From: Fumia sp045615345
GTDB lineage: Bacteria; Bacillota; Clostridia; Oscillospirales; Ruminococcaceae
Assembly: GCA_045615345.1 (NCBI GenBank)
Contig: JAZLER010000035.1
Coordinates: 1 to 52,221 of the forward strand
Length of the DNA stretch: 52,221 nucleotides
Direction: 5' to 3'
Under the pieces are notes generated by a model, which saw only the letters and a program-made list of their open reading frames with translations, was not told where the DNA came from and made no database searches. The position numbers and the translations under genes are program-made. Below are positions 1 to 8,385 of this stretch, piece by piece. Position 1 is the stretch's first letter. Each line of letters begins with the position of its first letter.

Positions 1-231
1 CTGATACTCTTCCGAAACAAGTTTCGGATCATACTGAGGCCATTTAAGGTTGATGTTTACTCTTTCACCTTTTTTGCCGACTATCTTTGCATAAAACATA
101 TGGTAGTCATTATAGATTTTATGCTTTTTATGAAGCTCACCAACATCGGGTTCACATTCGTAAGTATTGTTACCCAGATATTTTACGGGCAGGCAACAAC
201 CTTGTTCTATCTGTCCGGTAATATATGCCAT
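1..231 (-). CDS. N-terminal part of an unidentified protein, cut by window edge
   Basis: The first 77 codons of a minus-strand gene are present and the reading frame runs off the left edge still open. The ATG at 231 has an AAAGGAG ribosome site and lies 12 bases after the stop of the aldolase-sialidase gene, so the two are probably co-transcribed. The visible part begins MAYITGQIEQGC and looks like a beta-rich domain, with several short strands and a GERVNINLKWP stretch. This vaguely resembles the beta-sandwich domain that precedes some M14 zinc carboxypeptidases, but no catalytic residue is visible. I do not recognise the family with confidence. Confidence 0.7.
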   Translation of the reverse strand, partial: MAYITGQIEQGCCLPVKYLGNNTYECEPDVGELHKKHKIYNDYHMFYAKIVGKKGERVNINLKWPQYDPKLVSEEYQ

Positions 232-243
232 AATTTTCTCCTT

Positions 244-2157
244 TTAAATACCGCTTTCAAAAACTTTATCGGTATTTTTACCGTTTTCACCTTTGATAAC
301 AAGTTTTCCTGTGAATGAACTTTCAGAGAATTTACCATTTAAAATATCTTCTTCGGTAAATGAAGCATAATAAATTTCTTCTTCAACATATCTGTTAAAG
401 TCGTATGCTACATAAACTCTTCCGTCTTTATCAACACATCCTGCAGGATATGAAACTGCACATTTTGTGTCAAGGAGCAATTTGCCTTTCAGCTCTTTAA
501 ATCCTTCGCTGTAAAGGAATGCTGTCATATCTTTTCTGTCTTTTGCATCATCGTTTGTCACAAGCACAAAATTACCTGACGGAAGTTTTGCAAGGTAACT
601 TCTTGAACTGCAGTGGTCCATAAGTTTTACGGGCTCACTCCAGCTTATACCATTATCTTCCGATACAGAATACTTAATGCTGTCTTCACAACGGATTGTC
701 ATATAAAGCTTGCCGTTTGCCTCCACGAGGGTGTTTTCGTCAAAAGTGGAGTCAGGAGCATCAGCACCACCCACATATTTGAAGGTTTCGCCCTTGTCTT
801 TTGAAACATAAACTCCTGCATTGCCAAAATATGGATAAGGATGCCACAAATCTCTCCACGGTTTCCAGATGCTTACAGGGAGCAGCATTTCTCCGTTTTC
901 TTTCTGGATGGGAGGGGTTGCCATAACACCGTCACAAAGGCGTTTGGGCATAGTCCACAAATCATTTTCATCGATTTTAATTGCCCAGACACCGCCTCGG
1001 CCGTCCCACCAGTTGTAAGACTGTGCCCAGAAGTGCCAGAGGTTGCCATCATTGTCTGTCCACAAAATCGGCTCATGCATTCTTACCGATTCAGCATGGT
1101 CAATAACACAGACAGTTTCCCAGTTTTCGCCATCTGTACTCTTAATAATAACATTATAGTTGTTAGGCTGTTCGTCACCACCGAAGTTATCACCTGTAAA
1201 AGTCATATAGAGATTTCCGTACGCCTTTGTAATACAGGGTGCAGACTGCCATTTTCTGTTTTTGGCAGAGAAGAAATCCCACTCGGTAGCCTCTTTGCTG
1301 TAAATATTTGGTGCATTCAGCGAGCAATGTATATCAGCTGTAAGGTTATCAGGATTATAATAAACCTTTTTGGGTTTTACACAGGTATGTTTATGGATTT
1401 TATTGAGTGTGTTTCTGGTCTGAACTGCCCTGTCGCGGATAAAAGCATAATCAGCCCCTGCAGAAATCATATCGATACCGAAATTGTGCCAGAAACCGAT
1501 ACTTTCTTCTGTAGTTTCACCAATTGAAATTCCCACATACTTATCGTTCTTTTTCAGAACTTCAAAACTTTTCTTCATAAGCGCCTGGGTATTCTCGTCA
1601 AAAACTCTGGTAAGCTCTCCGATTGATCCGGACAAATCCATAGCCCCATAAATAAATCCGTCAATGTACTCGTTTTTTACAAGCTCATCAACGCAGTCAA
1701 CCGCATCTTTATGCTCAATCTGAATAAAACGGCAAAGGTTGTCGCAGGTATTGTCGATATAGTCCTTGACACTTTCAAAGCCGTATTTAACAGCGTGCTG
1801 AGGACCATAACCCCTTGTTCCGTAAGGAGGATACAAAGTAGAATCCAGAAGCTCTTTTGCCTGTCTGGCACTTCTTACCATCGGGAACACAATTCCGTCA
1901 GGTCCCATTTCAAGCACTTTCTTAAGATATGTAAGGTCATTTACAGGCACGCGCACAATAACAGGTGTACCCCCTGCCTGTATCGCAACTATATGTCCAA
2001 GCATTTTATCAAGGGGTAAGAAGCTGTGCTCTAAATCAACCCAGATATAGTCAAAACCAGAAAGGCCTGCAATTCTTGCGGAAGTAATATCAGTAAGGCT
2101 TACATGCATACCGATAATCTTTTCTTTATTTTTAACTTTTTGTTTAAGTAAATTCAT
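244..2157 (-). CDS. HpcH/HpaI-type aldolase fused to a sialidase-like beta-propeller
   Basis: A 637-residue two-domain protein. Residues 1 to about 255 match the HpcH/HpaI class II aldolase / 2-dehydro-3-deoxy-glucarate aldolase fold. The metal and pyruvate-site signatures are visible: VDLEHS, GPDGIVFPMVRSA, PYGTRGYGP and IQIEHKDAV. Members of this family cleave 2-keto-3-deoxy acids to pyruvate plus an aldehyde. Residues about 265 to 637 look like an exo-sialidase/BNR propeller with Asp-box-like turns (STDGENWE, SKDKGETFK, SEDNGISWS). No signal peptide is present, so both domains should be cytoplasmic. The ATG at 2157 is chosen because AAAGGAG lies 8 bases upstream; an in-frame TTG at 2166 falls inside that site. 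A divergent AraC regulator lies next door. The single uninterrupted frame argues for a real fusion. Domain calls are good; the substrate is inferred only. Confidence 0.85.
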   Translation of the reverse strand: MNLLKQKVKNKEKIIGMHVSLTDITSARIAGLSGFDYIWVDLEHSFLPLDKMLGHIVAIQAGGTPVIVRVPVNDLTYLKKVLEMGPDGIVFPMVRSARQAKELLDSTLYPPYGTRGYGPQHAVKYGFESVKDYIDNTCDNLCRFIQIEHKDAVDCVDELVKNEYIDGFIYGAMDLSGSIGELTRVFDENTQALMKKSFEVLKKNDKYVGISIGETTEESIGFWHNFGIDMISAGADYAFIRDRAVQTRNTLNKIHKHTCVKPKKVYYNPDNLTADIHCSLNAPNIYSKEATEWDFFSAKNRKWQSAPCITKAYGNLYMTFTGDNFGGDEQPNNYNVIIKSTDGENWETVCVIDHAESVRMHEPILWTDNDGNLWHFWAQSYNWWDGRGGVWAIKIDENDLWTMPKRLCDGVMATPPIQKENGEMLLPVSIWKPWRDLWHPYPYFGNAGVYVSKDKGETFKYVGGADAPDSTFDENTLVEANGKLYMTIRCEDSIKYSVSEDNGISWSEPVKLMDHCSSRSYLAKLPSGNFVLVTNDDAKDRKDMTAFLYSEGFKELKGKLLLDTKCAVSYPAGCVDKDGRVYVAYDFNRYVEEEIYYASFTEEDILNGKFSESSFTGKLVIKGENGKNTDKVFESGI

Positions 2158-2224
2158 ATATAACAACTCCTTTACTTATATTATACTTGCCATTTTTAAA
2201 ATATAAATATCATTTATTGCATAA

Positions 2225-2257
2225 AATATTGCACTTTTTGCAATATTGTGATATTAT
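2225..2257 (+). promoter_or_regulatory. Promoter of AraC gene with 9-bp inverted repeat over the -35
   Basis: The arms AATATTGCA (2225-2233) and TGCAATATT (2239-2247) form a perfect inverted repeat with a 5-base spacer. A plus-strand promoter, TTGCAC (2229-2234), 17 bases, TATTAT (2252-2257), overlaps it, so the repeat is a candidate operator for autoregulation. A minus-strand -10 (TATAAT, 2180-2185) for the fusion gene lies 40 bases away. Confidence 0.5.
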
Positions 2258-2277
2258 ATACTCAAAGGAGTGATGTT

Positions 2278-3054
2278 ATGGAAAAGATTACTTATCAGTC
2301 ACGCGATGTCAGTATAAAATATGCCAAAGGCGATACCGACATTTATGGCAGATATTTTCACAGCTACCATGAAATCTTCCTTTTTTTAGGTGGTAATGTT
2401 GAGTTTATAGGGAGCAGTGTCCGTACAAAGGTTAAACCCTTTGACCTTTTTTTAATCCCCAAAGGTGATTATCATCAGTTTGCGGTAATTTCCGATGTTG
2501 AAAAATACGAACGTTGCGTAATAGATATCCGCAAAAGCATTGTTTACGGCGGGATAGAATCACTTTTTGAAAAGCGCAGTATTCTCTCACTTAGCGAAAA
2601 TCACCGTATCGTGAAAAACATCGAATATCTCATCTCCTCGATGTCCGTTATGTCAAAGGCGGATTATGACGCTTTGCTCAGTTGTGTAGTCAACGATATC
2701 CTGCTCCAGATCAAGTATTCTCCTAAAAAAACATCAGAACTTGAAAAGGTCGACAACCTCCCGATGCGGCTTATAGAATATATCGATAAAAATTATACTT
2801 CTGATATCACGCTCGAATCTCTTGCAAAGCAAAATTTCTGCTCGGTTTCGCAGATATGTCATATATTCAAAAAAAGCTTTGGCATAAGTATCAAGCAATA
2901 TCTTCTGCAAAAGCGCATGGAAATAGCACGCGAAAAAATCAAAAATGGTATTGATATCAAGTCTGTCAGTGAAAATGTCGGATATTCCGATTATGTCACT
3001 TTCTACAGAGCATATAAAAAATATTTCGGTGTTTCCCCGAAAGAACATAAATAG
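2278..3054 (+). CDS. AraC-family transcriptional regulator
   Basis: A 258-residue one-component regulator. The N-terminal half (about 1-150) is a cupin-type effector domain with the YHEIFLFLGG and PFDLFLIPKGDYHQF strands seen in AraC ligand pockets. The C-terminal 100 residues hold the two AraC helix-turn-helices: ITLESLAKQNFCSVSQICHIFKK and ISVSENVGYSDYVTFYRAYKKYFGVSP-type motifs. The ATG at 2278 follows AAAGGAG by 8 bases; the longer upstream frame lacks a ribosome site. It is transcribed away from the aldolase-sialidase gene, which it probably controls. The inducer is unknown. Confidence 0.9.
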   Translation: MEKITYQSRDVSIKYAKGDTDIYGRYFHSYHEIFLFLGGNVEFIGSSVRTKVKPFDLFLIPKGDYHQFAVISDVEKYERCVIDIRKSIVYGGIESLFEKRSILSLSENHRIVKNIEYLISSMSVMSKADYDALLSCVVNDILLQIKYSPKKTSELEKVDNLPMRLIEYIDKNYTSDITLESLAKQNFCSVSQICHIFKKSFGISIKQYLLQKRMEIAREKIKNGIDIKSVSENVGYSDYVTFYRAYKKYFGVSPKEHK

Positions 3055-3921
3055 TTAAATATTTAAAAAAATCAATGCAACAGCACCAACCAACAGTCCT
3101 GCCCGGCGGCAGGGCTTTAATTTTTCCTTAAAAACCGTGACAGAAAAAGTGGTTGTTACAATAAGTCCACCAACAGCTATAGTGGGGAAGACGATACTTT
3201 CTGACAACGGTGATGATATCAAAAATATAATAGACAGGTTAAGCCCTGCACTGGAAACTCCTGCCACAACAGGAAAACAAAGGCTTTTCCTGTGTATTTT
3301 CCTGAAGTCACATTTCTCCGAGAAAATATATATTAAAGTGCAGACAGTTACGGCAAATCCATATCCCAAAAACATAAATCCTCGTCCTTTTTCGCCGTCA
3401 AAAGCTATCTGCTGATATTTTTGTGTTATGGAGCAGCCTGCATTTCCTGCAAGCAGCATAAACGAAAACAAAACCCAACGCAAATTAATTCTTTGATTGG
3501 TCTTTTTATCGGGTTTAAAACAAAGGTACAACGCAATCAATATAAAGACAAAACCTATAACTATATTGATTGTGAAAGCATTATCCCAGAACACAAATCC
3601 CCATATTGCAACCATTATAAGGGATAATTGTTTAATAAATGCCGTCATTGAAACAGAGCCTGTCTGCATTGCTTTGAACAAGCCTGTCATTGCCATAGAA
3701 TAAAAAATCCCATAAATAACCGAATACATCAAAACCCTGATATCAAAAACAAAATCCTTAAGTGACAACACTCCAAGTGTTACAAATGCGAACACCGTCA
3801 CAACAAGATTATAAAACGGAGTAACATTTTTTAACTCCTTGTTTTCTCTCGAAAAGGAAGAACTCATAATGCTTAAAAGTCCCGAACAAATCAAAGCTAC
3901 AAAAAGATATATATACTCCAT
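3055..3921 (-). CDS. EamA/DMT-superfamily permease
   Basis: A 288-residue integral membrane protein with about ten hydrophobic segments in two repeats of roughly 140 residues, the layout of drug/metabolite transporters (EamA). Such proteins move small metabolites across the cytoplasmic membrane; the substrate cannot be read from sequence. Its ATG overlaps the stop of the phosphatase gene by one base (TAATG), so the two are translationally coupled. Its own stop abuts the stop of the convergent AraC gene, with no room for a terminator between them. Confidence 0.8.
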   Translation of the reverse strand: MEYIYLFVALICSGLLSIMSSSFSRENKELKNVTPFYNLVVTVFAFVTLGVLSLKDFVFDIRVLMYSVIYGIFYSMAMTGLFKAMQTGSVSMTAFIKQLSLIMVAIWGFVFWDNAFTINIVIGFVFILIALYLCFKPDKKTNQRINLRWVLFSFMLLAGNAGCSITQKYQQIAFDGEKGRGFMFLGYGFAVTVCTLIYIFSEKCDFRKIHRKSLCFPVVAGVSSAGLNLSIIFLISSPLSESIVFPTIAVGGLIVTTTFSVTVFKEKLKPCRRAGLLVGAVALIFLNI

Positions 3922-4559
3922 TATTTAATGCCTTCCTCTGTTGTTTTATCAGAAAGATATTCGCAGTATCCCACTTGTTTTAAATAAAAATTTCCTTCAT
4001 TATATTCTGCTATCGTAACAGAAGCATTGGGCACATGCTCTATTTTTTGAATTATATTAAAGGGGGTATCCGTCCACAATGCACGCAAAACTCTTATTAC
4101 CCCACCATGTGTAGCCACAACTATAGTTTTGCCGTCATTTTTTTCTGCGGTTTCTCTTAAAAAATATTCCGCCCTTTCCGAGGTTTTCTTATAGCTTTCA
4201 CCTTTAGGAAAATCAAAAAGTCCCGGGGTGTTTTTATAAAACTCAAATTCTTCGGGGTATTTTTTCTTTATTTTTTCTATTTCAACACCTTGCCATTCGC
4301 CTACATCCACTTCTCTTAATTCTTTTGACTTTATAATATCTATCTGCAGATTTTCCGCCAAAGGTTTTACGGTATTGTAAGCTCTTATAAGGTCACTTGA
4401 AAATATTAAGTCTGGCTTATATTCCGAAATTATGTATTCTTTTACAGACAATGCTTGTTTTTCACCGACCTCATCAAGGGGCAGGTCCAACTGACCTGTA
4501 AATTTCTTTTCCTTATTACCCATGCTGAATCCGTGACGCACAAGAATAAATCTTACCAC
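3921..4559 (-). CDS. Histidine phosphatase family protein
   Basis: A 212-residue histidine-acid phosphatase/phosphoglycerate-mutase-like protein. The catalytic RHG motif is at about residues 7-9 (FILVRHGFS), followed by the FTGQLDLPLDEVGEKQA signature, the SDLIRAYNT stretch and the second catalytic histidine in VVATHGGVIR. Family members dephosphorylate small phosphometabolites such as alpha-ribazole phosphate or sugar phosphates. The start is the GTG at 4559, which has AAGGAGG 9 bases upstream; the longer frame back to 4610 crosses that site. It forms an overlapping pair with the permease downstream. Confidence 0.85.
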   Translation of the reverse strand: MVRFILVRHGFSMGNKEKKFTGQLDLPLDEVGEKQALSVKEYIISEYKPDLIFSSDLIRAYNTVKPLAENLQIDIIKSKELREVDVGEWQGVEIEKIKKKYPEEFEFYKNTPGLFDFPKGESYKKTSERAEYFLRETAEKNDGKTIVVATHGGVIRVLRALWTDTPFNIIQKIEHVPNASVTIAEYNEGNFYLKQVGYCEYLSDKTTEEGIK

Positions 4560-4662
4560 CTTTATCAGCCTCCTTTCTTTAATAATACCATTAATAAATA
4601 ATATATACAATTGCTTTTTTCATATATTTGATGTATAATATTGCTGAAATGGGGTGCTCGAT

Positions 4663-5499
4663 ATGAAAGAAATATACCACAAAACGCTTATAGAGGAAAA
4701 CCGTTTTTTCAGTGTGTATCATGGTAAGGGTTATTATAATTCAGATGAAAATAATTCTCTTTTTCACTACGACCCAAGTTTCACCATTAGTTTTTTCATC
4801 TCCTGTAAAGGCTCCATTAAAATAGAAGGCAACTCATACCCTGTAAAATCCGGTGATGTTATCATCATGATGCCCGAAGAAATACATCGTTTCTTTTCAG
4901 AAAAAGGTGCCTTCCACGAAAGAATTTCAATCCATATACATCCTTGTTTCAAAGATAGCTTTCCTTTTCCCTGCGAAGAACTGCTGAAGCTTTTTAAAAA
5001 CAAAATACCGGGCAAAGGAAATCTTATAGAAGCTGATATTATTTCCGCTTCTGGCATTGATAAAATAATTAAAAATATTCTTTTACTTGCAAAGGATAAC
5101 AAAGTTCTTTGTCTTTGCAAAATCGCAGAACTGCTTTCAAAATGTAATAACATTTCAGGAATAGAAAAAGATTTATCGGTAAAGCCCCTTGTTCCCGATG
5201 TGATTTCTTATATAAGTGAGCACTTTACCGAAGAAATAAATTCTTCTTTGATAGCAGACGAATTTTTTATAAGTCGTTCAAGGCTTGAACACCTTTTCAA
5301 AGAAAATACAGGCGTTTCCTTATGGGATTATGTAATAATCAGACGACTTATCTTCTTTAACGAACTTATGGATTTGAATTTCGCAATCAAAGATGCTGTA
5401 TCAAAAGCAGGATTCAATAATTATTCGAATTTTTATCGCCTTTATAAAAAACATATGGGATACTCACCTTCCGAATATAAACAAAAAGCCGTTCGTTGA
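4663..5499 (+). CDS. AraC-family transcriptional regulator
   Basis: A 278-residue regulator with a cupin-like sensor domain (SYPVKSGDVIIMMPEEIHRF) and a C-terminal AraC helix-turn-helix pair (INSSLIADEFFISRSRLEHLFKENTG and IKDAVSKAGFNNYSNFYRLYKKHMGYSP-like). The ATG at 4663 is preferred over the GTG at 4654, because the GGGGTG at 4651-4656 works as the ribosome site. The gene ends inside a perfect terminator hairpin. It is divergent from the phosphatase/permease pair and convergent with the sialidase-like gene. Which of these it controls is not visible. Confidence 0.88.
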   Translation: MKEIYHKTLIEENRFFSVYHGKGYYNSDENNSLFHYDPSFTISFFISCKGSIKIEGNSYPVKSGDVIIMMPEEIHRFFSEKGAFHERISIHIHPCFKDSFPFPCEELLKLFKNKIPGKGNLIEADIISASGIDKIIKNILLLAKDNKVLCLCKIAELLSKCNNISGIEKDLSVKPLVPDVISYISEHFTEEINSSLIADEFFISRSRLEHLFKENTGVSLWDYVIIRRLIFFNELMDLNFAIKDAVSKAGFNNYSNFYRLYKKHMGYSPSEYKQKAVR

Positions 5500-5509
5500 A
5501 CGGCTTTTT
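5483..5509. terminator. Bidirectional terminator overlapping the AraC stop codon
   Basis: A perfect 12-bp stem (5483-5494 with 5498-5509), a 3-base loop and A/T runs on both sides. The AraC stop codon (5497-5499) lies in the loop and right arm. It serves both convergent genes. Confidence 0.85.
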
Positions 5510-5510
5510 A

Positions 5511-6599
5511 TTATAACTTAATTCTCGTAGCAACTGCCTTATACTGTCCTTCTTTTGCAAACCAGTGTGACATTAAAACATCTCCGTCACTTAAAAGTAT
5601 CGCACCGGGCTGGCCAAATTTTAAGAAAGAAAAAATCTCTGCCATATTTGTGTCTTTTGTTATTTTAAAATCAGGTGCCCATACAAGTTTTTCTTCTGTG
5701 ATATTCCATTCCCTGTCCGAAAAATCTACTATATACGCATAAATTCCGGGTTTATCGGTATCACGGCGCACTGCATGGAGTGCTAAAAACTTCTCTCCAC
5801 CCAAAGCGCATACAGAAGATGCCTGTCCCATAATTCCCGTTGATTTCGGTTCAGAAAAAGTTTTGCCGTTATCAAAAGAAACAGTGTAATGATTAGGAAG
5901 CCGTTCGCCTGTTTTGATATTTTCATTCCAGCCGATACAGATAATTGCACCCGACTCAAGCTGACACATTCTCTGCTCGTAGCAAGTAACTTCACCGCCA
6001 AAGTCCATACAAACTACATCGTCATTCCATTCTTTGCCGTCATAACGGAGCGCCTTTCCGCACTGGGGGCCGTGCATTTTGCCGTCCCAGTCGGGGAAAC
6101 CCGTAATCGGTGTAATCAAGCTTCCGTCTTTCAACACAGTAACAGGAGCTGATGCTTCAATATGCGGTCCCCAGGAACAGTGGATTTTTGTCATTTCGCC
6201 AAAAGTTTTCCCGTCATCATCGGAAACTGCAGAAAAAACAAAGTCATCCAAAAGTCCGCCTGTTTCGGGATTTCCAATCGGTAATTCAGGGTTATCTCTT
6301 AAAAATGCATAACCCAGTACCATCAATCTACCGTCAGGCAAAACTGTCGCCTTGCAATAGTCGGTGAAAACCTCGTTTCTTTTTTCAAAGATACGCTGAG
6401 GTTTGCTCCAGGTTAATCCCTTATCGCTGCTGAAAGATATAAAGCTGTTACTGTCAACACTTTCAAAAGCCTGACCAATAGCAAATACCGCCACAATTGT
6501 TCCATCTTTGAGTTCTGCTAAAAACGGAAAAAAGCTATGCTTACTGCAAAGCTGCGGCAACGGGTTTTCATAAATAATTGAACTTGTCTTTACTTCCAT
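5511..6599 (-). CDS. Sialidase-like (BNR/Asp-box) beta-propeller protein
   Basis: A 362-residue protein with repeated Asp-box turns (SSDKGLTWS, SDDDGKTFG, SFDNGKTFS), the mark of the six-bladed sialidase propeller. Conserved Glu, Tyr and Arg positions of the propeller core are plausible (EVTCYEQR, HAVRRD). However, the N-terminal F/Y-RIP arginine motif of true exo-sialidases is not visible: the equivalent region reads HSFFPFLAELKDG. It may therefore act on another sugar or not be a hydrolase. No signal peptide is seen, so it is predicted cytoplasmic. The ATG at 6599 follows AGAAGG. It could be read from its own promoter or from the ABC operon upstream. Confidence 0.8.
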   Translation of the reverse strand: MEVKTSSIIYENPLPQLCSKHSFFPFLAELKDGTIVAVFAIGQAFESVDSNSFISFSSDKGLTWSKPQRIFEKRNEVFTDYCKATVLPDGRLMVLGYAFLRDNPELPIGNPETGGLLDDFVFSAVSDDDGKTFGEMTKIHCSWGPHIEASAPVTVLKDGSLITPITGFPDWDGKMHGPQCGKALRYDGKEWNDDVVCMDFGGEVTCYEQRMCQLESGAIICIGWNENIKTGERLPNHYTVSFDNGKTFSEPKSTGIMGQASSVCALGGEKFLALHAVRRDTDKPGIYAYIVDFSDREWNITEEKLVWAPDFKITKDTNMAEIFSFLKFGQPGAILLSDGDVLMSHWFAKEGQYKAVATRIKL

Positions 6600-6622
6600 T
6601 CAGATACCTTCTTTCTCCGTGC

Positions 6623-6628
6623 ATTATA
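6623..6628 (-). promoter_or_regulatory. Extended -10 promoter for the sialidase-like gene
   Basis: On the minus strand, TGGTATAAT gives a TG-extended -10 (TATAAT at 6623-6628), 24 bases before the start codon. No good -35 lies at 17 bases. Confidence 0.4.
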
Positions 6629-6662
6629 CCAGAAAAATTTCGTCAAAACAAGGACATCTTTT

Positions 6663-7406
6663 TTAAAATATGTCATAGTTATACTGTCCATCGATGTTGT
6701 TTAATCTTACACCAAATACCCCAGGCAAAATATCACACACTTTTTCAGGGGAATCAAAAGCTATCATTCTGCCGTCACTGATAACCATAACATAGTCAGC
6801 AAAGTTTAAGGCAAGCGGTAAATCGTGCATAACAGAAATAATACCTTTACCGTTTTGTGAGAGGTTTTTTAAAATTTCCATAAGATTTAACTGATACGAA
6901 ATATCAAGATATGTTGTCGGTTCGTCAAGCAAAATATAATCTGTATCCTGAGAAAGCGCCATAGCAATATAAGCTTTCTGCCTTTCACCGCCCGAAAGAG
7001 TTGTAAGCAGTCTGTCCGCCATATCGCTAATACCCATTTTTTTCATTGCCTCTTTGGCAATTTTTCTGTCAGTTTCCTTGTATCTCCTCGGATAATCAAG
7101 ATATGGAAATCTTCCGTGTAAAACAAGCTGTTTAACTGTCATATCGGGGATATTCCTGCTTTGTGCAAGATAGGACACTTCTTTTGCAAGGCCTTTTCCT
7201 GAAAGCTCAGAAATCTCCCTGCTGTCAAGCAAAATCTCGCCTTCCGTTTTCGGGATAATTCCGCCCAAAGTTTTAAGGAATGTACTTTTTCCCGAACCGT
7301 TAGGCCCCACAACTGCCACGAAAGAGTTTTTCGGAATGGAGAGAGTAATACCCTCTATAATCTTTTTGTCGTTATATCCCGAAGAAAGGTTTTTAATGTC
7401 AAGCAT
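6663..7406 (-). CDS. ABC transporter ATPase, iron-chelate/cobalamin (FecE/BtuD) type
   Basis: A 247-residue ATPase. Walker A GPNGSGKST is at about residues 34-42, the ABC signature is LSGGERQK and Walker B with D-loop is YILLDEPTTYLDI. The family energises uptake of siderophores, haem or cobalamin. The start ATG lies inside the 3' end of the permease gene (8-base overlap), with GGGGAGG in that gene as ribosome site. It is the last gene of the importer operon. Confidence 0.92.
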   Translation of the reverse strand: MLDIKNLSSGYNDKKIIEGITLSIPKNSFVAVVGPNGSGKSTFLKTLGGIIPKTEGEILLDSREISELSGKGLAKEVSYLAQSRNIPDMTVKQLVLHGRFPYLDYPRRYKETDRKIAKEAMKKMGISDMADRLLTTLSGGERQKAYIAMALSQDTDYILLDEPTTYLDISYQLNLMEILKNLSQNGKGIISVMHDLPLALNFADYVMVISDGRMIAFDSPEKVCDILPGVFGVRLNNIDGQYNYDIF

Positions 7407-8385
7407 TGTTGTGACCTCCCCTTCCTTTTATAAGGATATACATAAAGAAAGGTGCACCTAAAAATGCCATAATAATACCAACGGGTATCTCATACGGCGA
7501 GAAAGCCGTTCTTGCAATGGTATCACAAACACTTACAAAAGCCCCTCCATATAAAACACCAAGAGCTAAAAGATGATTTGTCTTGGTTCCTGCAAGGCGT
7601 CTTATAATATGTGGTACAATGAGCCCCACAAATGACAAAAGCCCCGCTATACTTACTGCACAGCCTGAAAGTACAGCCACCAGCATCAGAAACAATATTC
7701 TCATAATCTTAGTGTTAAGTCCTAAAGATTTCGCCTGCTCGTCACCGAGGTTAAGAATATCAAGCTCATTTGAAAGGGTAAAAAGCACCGAAATTGCGAT
7801 TGCAATAATTATGACACAGGGTATAAGCTTTTCGTATGTAACAGCTGTAAACTCGCCGATTTTAAAATCGTTGCTCATAACACCAACTTCGGGTAAGAAA
7901 GTAACAATACTATCCCTCACAGCAACAAGAAAGCTGTTAAACGCAACGCCGATGAGAATAACTGTCCCACGCGATGCTCCCCATTTTCTTGATGCCAAAC
8001 TCACCGCCGTAACAGCGAAAAATGCACCACAGAAAGCAAAGGCGGATGTATACAAACCATACAGCCCTAAAGCCGTGCAGATTGTTACCCCGAGCCCTGC
8101 ACCTGCGTTTACGCCGATAATGCTTGGCGAAGCAAGTCGGTTTGCAAGAACCCCCTGAACCACTGCCCCAGCTACCGATAAAGCCGCCCCTGTAACAAGG
8201 GATGCAATCACCCTCGGCAAACGGATATACAATAAAATCTGTTTTTCGGCATCGGACAGCCCGTCAGTAAAAGAAACCGGAGTACTCCCTAAAAATAACC
8301 CCGAAACTGTCGCTACAACAAAAAACAAAAAGCCTGTAATATAGATAAGCTTTATTTTATCTGAACACCTTGATAAGTTCTTCAT
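7399..8385 (-). CDS. ABC transporter permease, FecCD/BtuC family
   Basis: A 328-residue permease with about nine to ten membrane segments and the family signatures LYIRLPRVIASLVTGAALSVAGAVVQG near the N-terminus and LSFVGLIVPHIIRRLAG in the cytoplasmic loop that docks the ATPase. It forms the homodimeric channel for an iron-chelate or corrinoid substrate. The start overlaps the substrate-binding-protein gene by 29 bases and the 3' end overlaps the ATPase gene by 8, which indicates tight coupling. Confidence 0.92.
   Translation of the reverse strand: MKNLSRCSDKIKLIYITGFLFFVVATVSGLFLGSTPVSFTDGLSDAEKQILLYIRLPRVIASLVTGAALSVAGAVVQGVLANRLASPSIIGVNAGAGLGVTICTALGLYGLYTSAFAFCGAFFAVTAVSLASRKWGASRGTVILIGVAFNSFLVAVRDSIVTFLPEVGVMSNDFKIGEFTAVTYEKLIPCVIIIAIAISVLFTLSNELDILNLGDEQAKSLGLNTKIMRILFLMLVAVLSGCAVSIAGLLSFVGLIVPHIIRRLAGTKTNHLLALGVLYGGAFVSVCDTIARTAFSPYEIPVGIIMAFLGAPFFMYILIKGRGGHNNA

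Noticed and set aside
841..1527. A 228-codon plus-strand frame opposite the aldolase-sialidase gene
   Set aside because: It is antisense to a well-supported gene, has no ribosome site and shows no domain.
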